From Paracoccaceae bacterium (GTDB taxonomy: Bacteria > Pseudomonadota > Alphaproteobacteria > Rhodobacterales > Rhodobacteraceae): a stretch of DNA of 9,861 nucleotides. Shown here piece after piece: positions 1 through 5,899 of this stretch. The number at the start of each line of letters is the position of its first letter. The first letter of the stretch is position 1. The position numbers and the translations under genes were made by a program. The notes beneath the pieces are model-generated. The model saw only the letters and a list, made by a program, of their open reading frames with translations, had not been told where the DNA came from and did not search any database. Location: the NCBI GenBank assembly GCA_027069385.1, contig JALXER010000400.1, forward strand, positions 1 to 9,861. Reading direction: 5' to 3'.

Positions 1-220
1 CCCCTACCACAAACACAAACCTGTCTTTCACGCGCCATAGGCGCGTCCCGACCGTCCCCCACCTGCAACCCAACGCTAGCGCAGCGACCCGCCCGATGGC
101 GAAGCCGAGGGCGCGGCCCAAACGGAAGGGGTGAAATGCGTAAGCATTTCTGCCCCTGCAGTGCGGGAGAGGCCCGGGGCAGTGGGGGTGCTTTTGGAAC
201 ACCTGCGCCACCACATCGCG
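1..220. other. Gene-free left edge with several hairpins
   Basis: No reading frame here looks like a protein. The stretch holds inverted repeats. ACGCGCC/GGCGCGT at 30-46 has a 3-base loop. CGCCC/GGGCG at 90-113 encloses GGC-GAA-GCC. GAAATGC/GCATTTC at 133-150 has a GTAA (GNRA-type) loop and is extended by GGGG (128-131) with CCCC (153-156). CTGCCCC (150-156) pairs with GGGGCAG (176-182). The last two share bases 150-156 and cannot form together. The stretch lies downstream of the DUF6326 gene on the minus strand, so some of these may end that transcript, but no clear U-tract follows any of them. Confidence 0.5.
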
Positions 221-610
221 CTATTGGCTTTCCGCCCCATCTGGCTGCAATCCCTTGGCCAGATAGGCGATGTACAGCAGGGCAGCCACTTCGATTGTTG
301 CAAAGAAGATATAGTGCGATTTTAGTGACCCGCCGCCGACCACGAACAGAATGGTAATCACTGCCGCAACGTAATTGGCCACGCGGCTTGCGCGCGGGCT
401 TAGCGCGCGTGTCAGAAAGATCATCACGATGGCGACCTCGACCAACACAGCGGCCAGCAGCAGGAACATCGGCGTGATCGTTACCCCCTCGACACTGCCC
501 GTGGCCACCTGAGCCAGAAACGTCGGGTCCATAAAGGACAGAATATCGGCAAAGGCCATGTTGAACATGACAACAATCCACAGGGTCGAAATTCTGGTGG
601 TACGGGGCAT
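221..610 (-). CDS. DUF6326-type small membrane protein
   Basis: A 129-residue, very hydrophobic protein with about four membrane helices (roughly residues 9-26, 47-69, 77-93 and 100-118) and a short polar C-terminus. It resembles the DUF6326 family: the conserved-looking elements are FADILSFMDP near residue 20, a GGGS turn near 92-95, and HYIFFATIEVAALL near 99-112. The family has no established function that I know of; it is presumably an inner-membrane protein. The start is well supported by AGGAG followed by a 5-6 base spacer before the ATG at 610. It diverges from a TetR-family gene with shared palindromic operators, so it is probably the repressor's target and induced by that repressor's unknown ligand. 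Family assignment is from memory of sequence pattern; the topology is read from hydrophobicity. Confidence 0.8.
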   Translation of the reverse strand: MPRTTRISTLWIVVMFNMAFADILSFMDPTFLAQVATGSVEGVTITPMFLLLAAVLVEVAIVMIFLTRALSPRASRVANYVAAVITILFVVGGGSLKSHYIFFATIEVAALLYIAYLAKGLQPDGAESQ

Positions 611-629
611 GGGGGCTCCTGTTCGCTAG

Positions 630-648
630 ATATATACAGTGTATGTTT
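630..648. promoter_or_regulatory. Putative TetR operator O1
   Basis: Centred on G639, the sequence is palindromic around TACA-G-TGTA, with 7 of 9 positions on each side complementary. Its first 14 bases, ATATATACAGTGTA (630-643), recur exactly at 665-678, 35 bp away centre to centre. It lies between the DUF6326 ribosome site and its predicted promoter, so binding here would cover the start of that transcript. Confidence 0.6.
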
Positions 649-675
649 GACGATACCCAGCAGTATATATACAGT
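647..675 (+). promoter_or_regulatory. Predicted promoter for tetR
   Basis: TTGACG (647-652) is followed by TACAGT (670-675) after 17 bp, or by TATACA (668-673) after 15 bp. Either would start transcription at about 680-682, on the tetR ATG itself, implying a leaderless or nearly leaderless message. The -10 lies inside operator O2, giving autorepression. Confidence 0.4.
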
Positions 676-688
676 GTACATATGTCAA
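662..688 (-). promoter_or_regulatory. Predicted promoter for DUF6326 gene
   Basis: On the minus strand a perfect -35 TTGACA (683-688) is followed after 15 bp by TATACT (662-667). The spacer is short for sigma-70-type promoters, and TACTGC at 17 bp is a weaker alternative. Operator O2 sits exactly between the two boxes. Direct TSS data are lacking. Confidence 0.5.
665..683. promoter_or_regulatory. Putative TetR operator O2
   Basis: A 19-bp near-perfect palindrome centred on G674, with 8 of 9 positions complementary. It contains the same ATATATACAGTGTA as O1. It fills the spacer of the predicted DUF6326 promoter and covers the predicted -10 and start codon of tetR, so a bound dimer would block both genes. 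Size and placement fit a TetR-family operator. Confidence 0.65.
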
Positions 689-1380
689 GCTCATCCCCTG
701 CCAGCCCGAAAAGCGGCGCCAGAAAACCACGCGCACTGACCCGTGACAAAGTCATCACCCAAGCCATGGCGCTTGCCGACCAAGACGGGTTTGACGCGCT
801 GTCGATGCGCAAGCTCGCCGCGTCGCTGGATGTGACGGCAATGTCGCTGTACAACCATGTGACCGGCAAGGATGACCTGCTGGACCTGATGCTCAACCGG
901 GTGGTGGCCGAATTCGAACTGCCGCAAATCGACGGCCCGTGGGACGAGATGATGCGACGACGCGCCGGTTCCATGCGACAGGCCTTGCTGCGTCACCGCT
1001 GGGCACCGGCGCTGTTGATCTCGAAAATCGCGCTGGGAACCGAAATCCTGCGCGATATCAACGCCACACTGGGCTGCCTGATAACGGCCGGTTTCAGCTA
1101 TGCGCAGGCCGACTGGGCCCGCAATGCCATCGACAGCCATGTCTATGGCTATACCATGCAGGAGTTGAACTTTCCGGTTGCCCCGGAGCAATACCAGGCC
1201 GCAGCCGCGCAGTTTCTACCGATGATTTCCCGTCAGGATTACCCGTTCATGCATCAGGCCGCGATGCAGATCATAGAGGGCAAATACGACGGCATGACCC
1301 GGTTTTCGTTCGGGCTGGAGCTGATTCTGGACGGTCTGGCCCGCTGGCGGCAAAGCCCGTCAGGGGGCGGCGGCGCGTAA
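682..1380 (+). CDS. TetR/AcrR-family transcriptional repressor
   Basis: A 232-residue one-component regulator. Residues about 18-67 form the TetR_N DNA-binding domain, with the helix-turn-helix ending in the typical SLYNHV-x-GKDDLLD pattern (55-68). The rest is an all-helical ligand-binding and dimer domain resembling the TetR_C (TetR class) type, with HRWAPALL and HVYGYTMQELNFP blocks. The effector is unknown. An upstream in-frame ATG at 643 exists, but the 13 extra residues would be encoded by the operator/promoter DNA, so I chose the ATG at 682. No Shine-Dalgarno precedes either start; the predicted TSS lies at or next to 682, so translation may be leaderless. It diverges from the DUF6326 gene and probably represses it and itself. 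Its last 21 bp overlap the end of the convergent olsB gene. Confidence 0.88.
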   Translation: MSSSSPASPKSGARKPRALTRDKVITQAMALADQDGFDALSMRKLAASLDVTAMSLYNHVTGKDDLLDLMLNRVVAEFELPQIDGPWDEMMRRRAGSMRQALLRHRWAPALLISKIALGTEILRDINATLGCLITAGFSYAQADWARNAIDSHVYGYTMQELNFPVAPEQYQAAAAQFLPMISRQDYPFMHQAAMQIIEGKYDGMTRFSFGLELILDGLARWRQSPSGGGGA

Positions 1381-2103
1381 CAGGCGTTTGCGGGGCTCGG
1401 GAATGGCGCTGATCTCTAACCCGGTAAACACATGCAGGGTATTGAGGTCGTTATCCACAACCGCATGATCCGACACCCAGCCGCCCATGGCCAGATAGGT
1501 ACGCAAAAGCGGCGGCATTTTCTTTTGGGCGCGCCCCAGATTGGGCTTGATCATCGCCAGCTTGCGGGCAAAGGCAAACACCTTGGGTGCCTTGACCCGC
1601 GGCAACCAGCGCTTGGGGGCCAGATGGCGCTCTTTCAGCAGGGCAAAGGCATCCATATAGCTGTCGGCCTCGACGCCGCTGAAACTGGAACAGCCAAACA
1701 GCATTTCGACGTTGTTACCGTCTACATAGGCGGTCATTGCTCCCCACGCCACCCGCAGGATATCCGGGTCATTATAGGCCGGATCCACGCAGAACCGGCC
1801 CATTTCCACCAGCTTGCCCGCATAGCCATGCAGGGCGGACAATTCGTAAAACTGCGCGGCATAGGATTGCTCTATCTCGGCACCGTTCTTGAAAGGCTGG
1901 ATGCGGAAGGTGCAGACCAGACGGTTATCTTTGGCGCTGTCCTCTACCAGCACATGCAGGCATTGCGCATCAAAGGCGTCACGGTCCAGCCCGTCGGGAT
2001 TATGGCGAAATACGGTTGAACGCAGCGATTGCGCCGCGCGAAGGTCGGCAGCATTCCGGGCGAATCGTGATTGATACCGAGGGGCCATGAACCATTCTAA
2101 CAC
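1360..2103 (-). CDS. olsB: L-ornithine N-alpha-acyltransferase, OlsB-like
   Basis: A 247-residue GNAT-superfamily acyltransferase of the OlsB/hemolysin-like group (Acetyltransf_5 type). OlsB transfers a 3-hydroxyacyl chain from acyl-ACP to the alpha-amino group of ornithine, giving lyso-ornithine lipid, the first step of ornithine lipid synthesis at the inner membrane. Family-typical blocks are AADLRAAQSLRSTVF (18-32), EMGRFCVDP (100-108), LFGCSSFSG (135-143) and LLRTYLAMGGWVSDHAVV (199-216). The frame opens with GTG at 2103, preceded by a GGCGGAA ribosome-site-like stretch. An ATG five codons in (2088) has a weaker leader, so the exact start is uncertain. No olsA acyltransferase lies next to it, though olsBA pairs are common in relatives. 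Its last 21 bp overlap the convergent tetR end. Confidence 0.88.
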   Translation of the reverse strand: MLEWFMAPRYQSRFARNAADLRAAQSLRSTVFRHNPDGLDRDAFDAQCLHVLVEDSAKDNRLVCTFRIQPFKNGAEIEQSYAAQFYELSALHGYAGKLVEMGRFCVDPAYNDPDILRVAWGAMTAYVDGNNVEMLFGCSSFSGVEADSYMDAFALLKERHLAPKRWLPRVKAPKVFAFARKLAMIKPNLGRAQKKMPPLLRTYLAMGGWVSDHAVVDNDLNTLHVFTGLEISAIPEPRKRLLRAAAP

Positions 2104-2212
2104 GTCATTCCGCCTTTCCTTGCATGTTACCTGACAATTGCTTGCCGTTTACAGCTAGGAAGGCGAATTTGTTTAACAAGTACTAACCATGCGTCACCAC
2201 ACGGCCCGGTGA

Positions 2213-2671
2213 TCAGCCACCCAGAAACTGCTCGGCGCTGAAATTGCCCAGATTGCCCAGCAACTGTTCAAAGAAGGTCAGGCGGCGGCCGTCGGTCACG
2301 GTAACATTGCGGTTGAGGTCGATGATCCGGCCGTCCTCCAACCCGAAATGGTTGACCGCCGAAACGCGGTTACCGGCAAAGGTAATGGCCAGAATCTGGC
2401 GCTCTATCTCGCGCGGGGCCAGAAAGGCAACCCGTTTGACGCGCGAGGTAACGTAATACCATGTATCCGAGCCGGGCGCGCCGCGGGTTGTGGGTTCACC
2501 CAGTCGGGCAAGCACGGATTCGGGGGTATCTTGCCCCGGCGTGATCGCGGCAATTTCGGAAGCAACCGGAATATAGCCGTGTACATCGATTTTAGGGGTG
2601 CAGGCGGATAGACCTAAAGCCAAACCAAATACCGGCACTACAAAAAACTTTTTGCTCAACACCTTGCCCAT
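2213..2671 (-). CDS. bamE: Outer-membrane assembly lipoprotein BamE (SmpA/OmlA)
   Basis: A 152-residue predicted lipoprotein of the SmpA/OmlA family. BamE is an accessory lipoprotein of the BAM complex, which folds beta-barrel proteins into the outer membrane. Residues 1-23 form a signal peptide (KK, then a hydrophobic core) ending in a lipobox LSA-C with the lipidated Cys at 24. The domain body shows the usual ITPGQDTPESVLARLGEPT (43-61), WYYV (71-74), a PREIERQILAITF segment (86-98) and the alphaproteobacterial GRRLTFFEQLLGNLGNF tail (128-144). I chose the ATG at 2671, preceded by GAGG with 5 bases spacing. An ATG six codons upstream (2689), preceded by AGGA, is also possible. The frame stays open further upstream but has no lipobox-compatible N-terminus there. 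It diverges from yceD and is upstream of olsB, with 109 bp between. Confidence 0.87.
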   Translation of the reverse strand: MGKVLSKKFFVVPVFGLALGLSACTPKIDVHGYIPVASEIAAITPGQDTPESVLARLGEPTTRGAPGSDTWYYVTSRVKRVAFLAPREIERQILAITFAGNRVSAVNHFGLEDGRIIDLNRNVTVTDGRRLTFFEQLLGNLGNFSAEQFLGG

Positions 2672-2779
2672 TTTACCCTCAAACCACATATTGCTGTTTT
2701 CCTGTCCGACCATGTATGTTCCATTTGGCGGGCTGACGCAAGCAACCCAATTCGAGAAATCAGAACCAAAGGGCAAAAT
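2672..2779. promoter_or_regulatory. Divergent bamE/yceD promoter region
   Basis: This 108-bp AT-richer gap must drive both divergent genes. For yceD, TTGCTG (2691-2696) and TATGTT (2715-2720) are separated by 18 bp and form a weak candidate. For bamE I saw only poor matches, such as a TTGCGT/CATACA pair 17 bp apart on the minus strand. Neither is proven. Confidence 0.35.
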
Positions 2780-3349
2780 ATGGCCGAAACCACCCCACCC
2801 CCGCCATCCGAACCGGTGTTTTCGCGTCCGGTGGCGCTGGATTCGATGCCCCAAAACGGCACTTATACCTTTTCGGAAACCCCGACCGAGGCCGAAACCG
2901 CGGCGATCAAGGCATTTCTGGACCTGCGCGGCCTGCGTAAAATGCGTTTTAGCGGTGTGCTGGAACCGACAGGCACGCGCGGCTGGCGGCTGAGCGCCGA
3001 GCTTGGGGCTTCGGTTACGCAAGAATGCGTGGCGACGCTGGAACCGGTGCGCACCCGAATCGATGTGCCGGTTTCGGTGCGGTTTCTGCCCCATGACCAG
3101 ATTCCCGAGCGCACCGACGAAACCGTGCTGGAAGACGACATAGAACCCTTGCAGAAAGATATCGACCTTGGTGCGGTGGCGCTAGAGGCGCTGACTCTGG
3201 CCCTGCCGGCCTATCCGCGCAGCGAAGGGGCGATTCTCGAACCGGTCACGCAGGCCCCGCCGGGGCAGGAACCGATACAGGAATCAGCCCTGAAACCGTT
3301 TGCCGGTCTGGCCGATTTGAAGAAAAAACTGGATGAACAGCCCGAATAA
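2780..3349 (+). CDS. YceD family protein (DUF177)
   Basis: A 189-residue DUF177/YceD protein. The family is nearly always encoded directly upstream of rpmF, as here, and is linked to 23S rRNA or large-subunit maturation in bacteria and plastids; the biochemical role is still loosely defined. Recognisable parts are the proline-rich N-terminus (5-9), the TQECVATLEPV block (80-90) that corresponds to the family's Cys-containing motif but keeps only one Cys (83), the acidic loop ETVLEDDIEPL (114-124), DLGAVALEALTLALPAYPR (129-147) and the closing KPFAGLADLKKKL (172-184). The ATG at 2780 follows an AAAGGG ribosome-site-like stretch. It is followed by 149 bp before rpmF, long enough for a second promoter and leader. 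Confidence 0.85.
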   Translation: MAETTPPPPSEPVFSRPVALDSMPQNGTYTFSETPTEAETAAIKAFLDLRGLRKMRFSGVLEPTGTRGWRLSAELGASVTQECVATLEPVRTRIDVPVSVRFLPHDQIPERTDETVLEDDIEPLQKDIDLGAVALEALTLALPAYPRSEGAILEPVTQAPPGQEPIQESALKPFAGLADLKKKLDEQPE

Positions 3350-3363
3350 GCCGATTACGGGGC

Positions 3364-3391
3364 TTGCGGTTCGCTAAAAACCCGCTATTTT
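3364..3391 (+). promoter_or_regulatory. Possible rpmF-plsX-fabH promoter
   Basis: TTGCGG (3364-3369), a 16-bp spacer and TATTTT (3386-3391). If used, transcription would start near 3398 and leave a leader of about 100 bases containing the hairpins at 3442-3477. Read-through from yceD is equally possible. Confidence 0.35.
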
Positions 3392-3441
3392 GCCGGCTTG
3401 CTTTATCTGGTGTTTACACCCGTGTGCTTTCTCTGATAGGT

Positions 3442-3477
3442 CGCGCGGAACGAATGCCAACCGCGCGGATTGTCCGC
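3442..3477 (+). promoter_or_regulatory. Two overlapping hairpins in the rpmF leader
   Basis: Hairpin A pairs CGCGCGG (3442-3448) with CCGCGCG (3461-3467) across a 12-base loop. Hairpin B pairs GCGGA (3465-3469) with TCCGC (3473-3477) across a 3-base loop. They share 3465-3467, so they are mutually exclusive. Hairpin B ends 6 bases before the GAAGG ribosome site of rpmF. The arrangement could be regulatory, but no function is shown. Confidence 0.4.
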
Positions 3478-3498
3478 ATATTGTGAAGGTCTAAAACC

Positions 3499-3708
3499 AT
3501 GGCAGTGCCAAAAAGTAAAATTACCCGTTCCAAACGCGGCATGCGCCGTGCGCATCTGGCGCTGGCCGGGGCGAACCCCAATGAATGCTCCAACTGTGGC
3601 GAACTGGTGCGCCCGCATCACGTTTGTGGTGCATGTGGCCACTATGCAGACCGCGAAGTCGTTGCTATGGTCGATGAAATCGATCTGGATGACGAAGACG
3701 CTGCATAA
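3499..3708 (+). CDS. rpmF: 50S ribosomal protein L32
   Basis: A 69-residue bL32, the normal length for alphaproteobacteria. The N-terminus MAVPKSKITRSKRGMRRAH is diagnostic. A zinc-ribbon follows, with Cys pairs at 30/33 (CSNCG) and 43/46 (CGACG), so this is the zinc-binding (C+) form rather than a Cys-less paralogue. The C-terminus is acidic (DEIDLDDEDAA). The ATG at 3499 is preceded by GAAGG about 10 bases upstream. L32 is a late-assembling component of the large subunit near the peptidyl-transferase side. It stands between yceD and plsX, the common bacterial arrangement linking ribosome and phospholipid synthesis; only 23 bp separate it from plsX. Confidence 0.97.
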   Translation: MAVPKSKITRSKRGMRRAHLALAGANPNECSNCGELVRPHHVCGACGHYADREVVAMVDEIDLDDEDAA

Positions 3709-3731
3709 GCAAAAAACGGGGTGAGTCCGGC

Positions 3732-4835
3732 ATGGGCGATGCGCACAACCGGGACTCTGCACCTCACACAGAAAACACTGTGATCTCCGTCGATGCTATG
3801 GGCGGGGATTTTGGCGTGCCTGCGGTTATCGAAGGCATGGCCAAAGCGTCGCGGCTGAACCCCGAAGTGCAGTTCATCGTACATGGCGATGCGGATGAAA
3901 TCGACAAATGCCTGAAACGTAAACCCGACCTGAAGGCGCGCGTACGCGTTGTCGCCACCACCGATGTTGTCCGGATGGAGGACAAGCCGTCCTCGGTACT
4001 GCGCGGGGGCCGGAAAACCAGCATGTGGGCCACCATCGATACCGTGCGCGAGGGCGAGGCCCATGCGGCGGTTTCCTGCGGGAATACCGGTGCGCTGATG
4101 GCCATTTCGATGATCCGGCTGCGCAAGGCCCCCGGGGTCAACCGGCCCGCCATTGCCATCCTGTGGCCCTCGGCCAATCCCGGCGGGCATAATATTATGC
4201 TCGATGCGGGCGCGGATATCCGTGCCGATGCGCAGGACCTGCTGAAATACGCGATCATGGGGGCATCCTATGCGCGCAACGGCATGAACCTGCGCCACCC
4301 GCGCGTCGGGTTGCTCAATGTCGGAGTCGAAGAACACAAGGGCCGCGCCGAGTTGCACGAGGCCGCCGAACTGATCGCCACCGTGGCCGAGGTTTCGGAT
4401 TTCGAGTATGTCGGCTTTGTCGAGGGCAGCGATCTGGTTTCGGACCGGGTCGATATCATCGTCACCGACGGGTTTACCGGCAATATCGCCCTGAAAACCG
4501 GCGAGGGCACCGCCAAACATGTGCGCAACGTGGCCGAAGCGGTGTTTACCCGCCATATCGGCGCCAAAATCGCCGCCCTGTTTGCCACCATGTCGCTGCG
4601 CCGCCTGTCGCGCCAGATCGACCCGCGCCGCGTCAATGGCGGGGTGTTTCTGGGGCTGAACGGTACGGTGGTCAAATCCCATGGCGGGGCCGATGCGGTC
4701 GGCATCGCCGCCGCGATCCAACTGGCCATTCAACTGGCCCGACAGAATTTTGCAGAAAAGCTGACCAGCCGGGTTGCATCCGGCCTGCAAGCCAGCAAAG
4801 ATGCGCTATCCACAAGGGATGGGAACCAAGCATGA
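3732..4835 (+). CDS. plsX: Phosphate acyltransferase PlsX
   Basis: A 367-residue PlsX, full length for the family. It converts acyl-ACP and phosphate to acyl-phosphate, the donor PlsY uses to make 1-acylglycerol-3-phosphate; it is a peripheral membrane enzyme at the head of phospholipid synthesis. Visible hallmarks are VISVDAMGGDFG (17-28), the VSCGNTGALMA glycine-rich loop (114-124), NVGVEEHKG (196-204), VTDGFTGNIALKTGEG (244-259) and GLNGTVVKSHGGAD (308-321). About 16 residues precede the first conserved strand. The ATG at 3732 has only a weak upstream ribosome site (GGGGTGAG), so coupling to rpmF is likely. Its stop overlaps the fabH start by 4 bp (ATGA), a sign of translational coupling. 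Confidence 0.96.
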   Translation: MGDAHNRDSAPHTENTVISVDAMGGDFGVPAVIEGMAKASRLNPEVQFIVHGDADEIDKCLKRKPDLKARVRVVATTDVVRMEDKPSSVLRGGRKTSMWATIDTVREGEAHAAVSCGNTGALMAISMIRLRKAPGVNRPAIAILWPSANPGGHNIMLDAGADIRADAQDLLKYAIMGASYARNGMNLRHPRVGLLNVGVEEHKGRAELHEAAELIATVAEVSDFEYVGFVEGSDLVSDRVDIIVTDGFTGNIALKTGEGTAKHVRNVAEAVFTRHIGAKIAALFATMSLRRLSRQIDPRRVNGGVFLGLNGTVVKSHGGADAVGIAAAIQLAIQLARQNFAEKLTSRVASGLQASKDALSTRDGNQA

Positions 4836-5809
4836 GCGTAACGCGTGCAGTGGCCGTTGGCTGCGGGCATTATCTGCCCGATCGTATTGTTGAGAACGCC
4901 GAATTCGAAAAGACGCTGGACACCAGCGACGAATGGATTCGCGCCCGCACCGGCATAGAGCGACGCCGCTTTGCCGCCCCCAACCAGACCACCTCTGATC
5001 TGGGCATAGAGGCCGCCAAGGCAGCGCTGGACGATGCCGGACTGACCGCCGCCGATCTGGACGCGATTATTCTGGCCACCGCCACCCCCGACCAAACCTT
5101 TCCCTCGACCGCAACCAAGGTGCAGGCGGCATTGGGGATGCATCACGGGTTTGCCTTTGACATTCAGGCGGTTTGCGCGGGGTTTATCTATGCGCTCAGC
5201 ACCGCCAACGCGATGATCCGCGCCGGTCAGGCCAAACGGATTCTGGTCATCGGTGCCGAGACCTTTTCGCGCATTCTGGACTGGCACGACCGCCGCACCT
5301 GCGTGCTGTTTGGCGACGGTGCCGGTGCGCTGATCCTGGAGGCGCAGACCGGACAGGGTGGCGCGGCCGATCGGGGCATTCTGGCCTCGGACCTGCATTC
5401 GGACGGGGCCTATAACCACCTGCTGTATGTGGATGGCGGAGTTTCCAGCACCCAGACCACCGGCGTTTTGCGCATGGAAGGTCAAGAAGTGTTCAAACAC
5501 GCCGTGACCAAACTTGCTGCTGCCGGCGAGGTCACCATGCAAAATGCCGGCGTGACCGCGCAGGATATTGACTGGGTCGTGCCCCATCAGGCCAACCTGC
5601 GAATCATCAGCCGAACCGCGAAAAAGATGGGGATTTCAATGGATAAGGTGGTGGTGACCGTACAGGATCACGGCAATACCTCGGCCGCGTCGATTCCCCT
5701 TGCCCTGTCGGTGGCCCATGCCCGCGGACAGATCAAACGCGGTGAATTGCTGCTGATGGAGGCCATCGGCGGCGGCCTGACCTGGGGTGCCGTAACGTTA
5801 CGTTGGTGA
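4832..5809 (+). CDS. fabH: Beta-ketoacyl-ACP synthase III (FabH)
   Basis: A 325-residue thiolase-fold enzyme that condenses acetyl-CoA with malonyl-ACP to start type II fatty-acid synthesis in the cytoplasm. The catalytic triad is present: Cys115 in QAVCAGF, His252 in VPHQANLRI and Asn282 in DHGNTSAAS. Other hallmarks are TSDEWIRARTGIERRR (31-46), ATPDQTFPSTA (84-94), FGDGAGALIL (160-169) and the C-terminal EAIGGGLTWGAVTLRW (310-325). Length and all active-site residues are normal, so the enzyme should be active. Its ATG overlaps the plsX stop, placing it in the rpmF-plsX-fabH operon. A 90-bp gap with its own promoter separates it from ihfA, so the operon may end or be only partly read through here. 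Confidence 0.97.
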   Translation: MSVTRAVAVGCGHYLPDRIVENAEFEKTLDTSDEWIRARTGIERRRFAAPNQTTSDLGIEAAKAALDDAGLTAADLDAIILATATPDQTFPSTATKVQAALGMHHGFAFDIQAVCAGFIYALSTANAMIRAGQAKRILVIGAETFSRILDWHDRRTCVLFGDGAGALILEAQTGQGGAADRGILASDLHSDGAYNHLLYVDGGVSSTQTTGVLRMEGQEVFKHAVTKLAAAGEVTMQNAGVTAQDIDWVVPHQANLRIISRTAKKMGISMDKVVVTVQDHGNTSAASIPLALSVAHARGQIKRGELLLMEAIGGGLTWGAVTLRW

Positions 5810-5832
5810 AAATCCGCCTTATTTAGCCCGCG

Positions 5833-5845
5833 CAAGTCATTGATA
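5833..5845 (-). promoter_or_regulatory. Putative IHF binding site upstream of ihfA
   Basis: On the minus strand the 13 bases TATCAATGACTTG match the IHF consensus WATCAANNNNTTR at every fixed position. The site ends directly against the -35 box of the predicted ihfA promoter. Since the next gene encodes an IHF subunit, autoregulation is a natural inference; IHF autoregulation is known in E. coli. Confidence 0.55.
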
Positions 5846-5875
5846 TTGACTCGCTTTCCGGTTTTCCCCTAGTCT
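5846..5875 (+). promoter_or_regulatory. Predicted ihfA promoter
   Basis: TTGACT (5846-5851) and TAGTCT (5870-5875) are separated by 18 bp. Transcription would begin near 5882, inside a perfect 10-bp palindrome CTACATGTAG (5874-5883), leaving a short leader with the GAGGGAG ribosome site. Confidence 0.55.
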
Positions 5876-5899
5876 ACATGTAGTAGAGGGAGCGAATCT

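Noticed and set aside
2104..2212. Possible phosphate (Pho) box upstream of olsB
   Set aside because: CTGTAAA and TTGTCA occur on the minus strand but not as 11-bp-spaced direct repeats, so they do not fit the consensus.
2672..3094. Upstream extension of the bamE frame to 293 codons
   Set aside because: The extension runs antisense into yceD and would bury the lipoprotein signal peptide that begins at 2671.
3642..4790. Open frame of 382 codons on the minus strand
   Set aside because: It lies entirely antisense to rpmF/plsX, whose protein motifs are unmistakable; its translation is rich in G, H, R and Q without any family pattern. A GC-rich shadow frame.
4730..5587. Open frame of 285 codons on the minus strand
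   Set aside because: Antisense to fabH with its full catalytic triad; no supporting ribosome site or motif.
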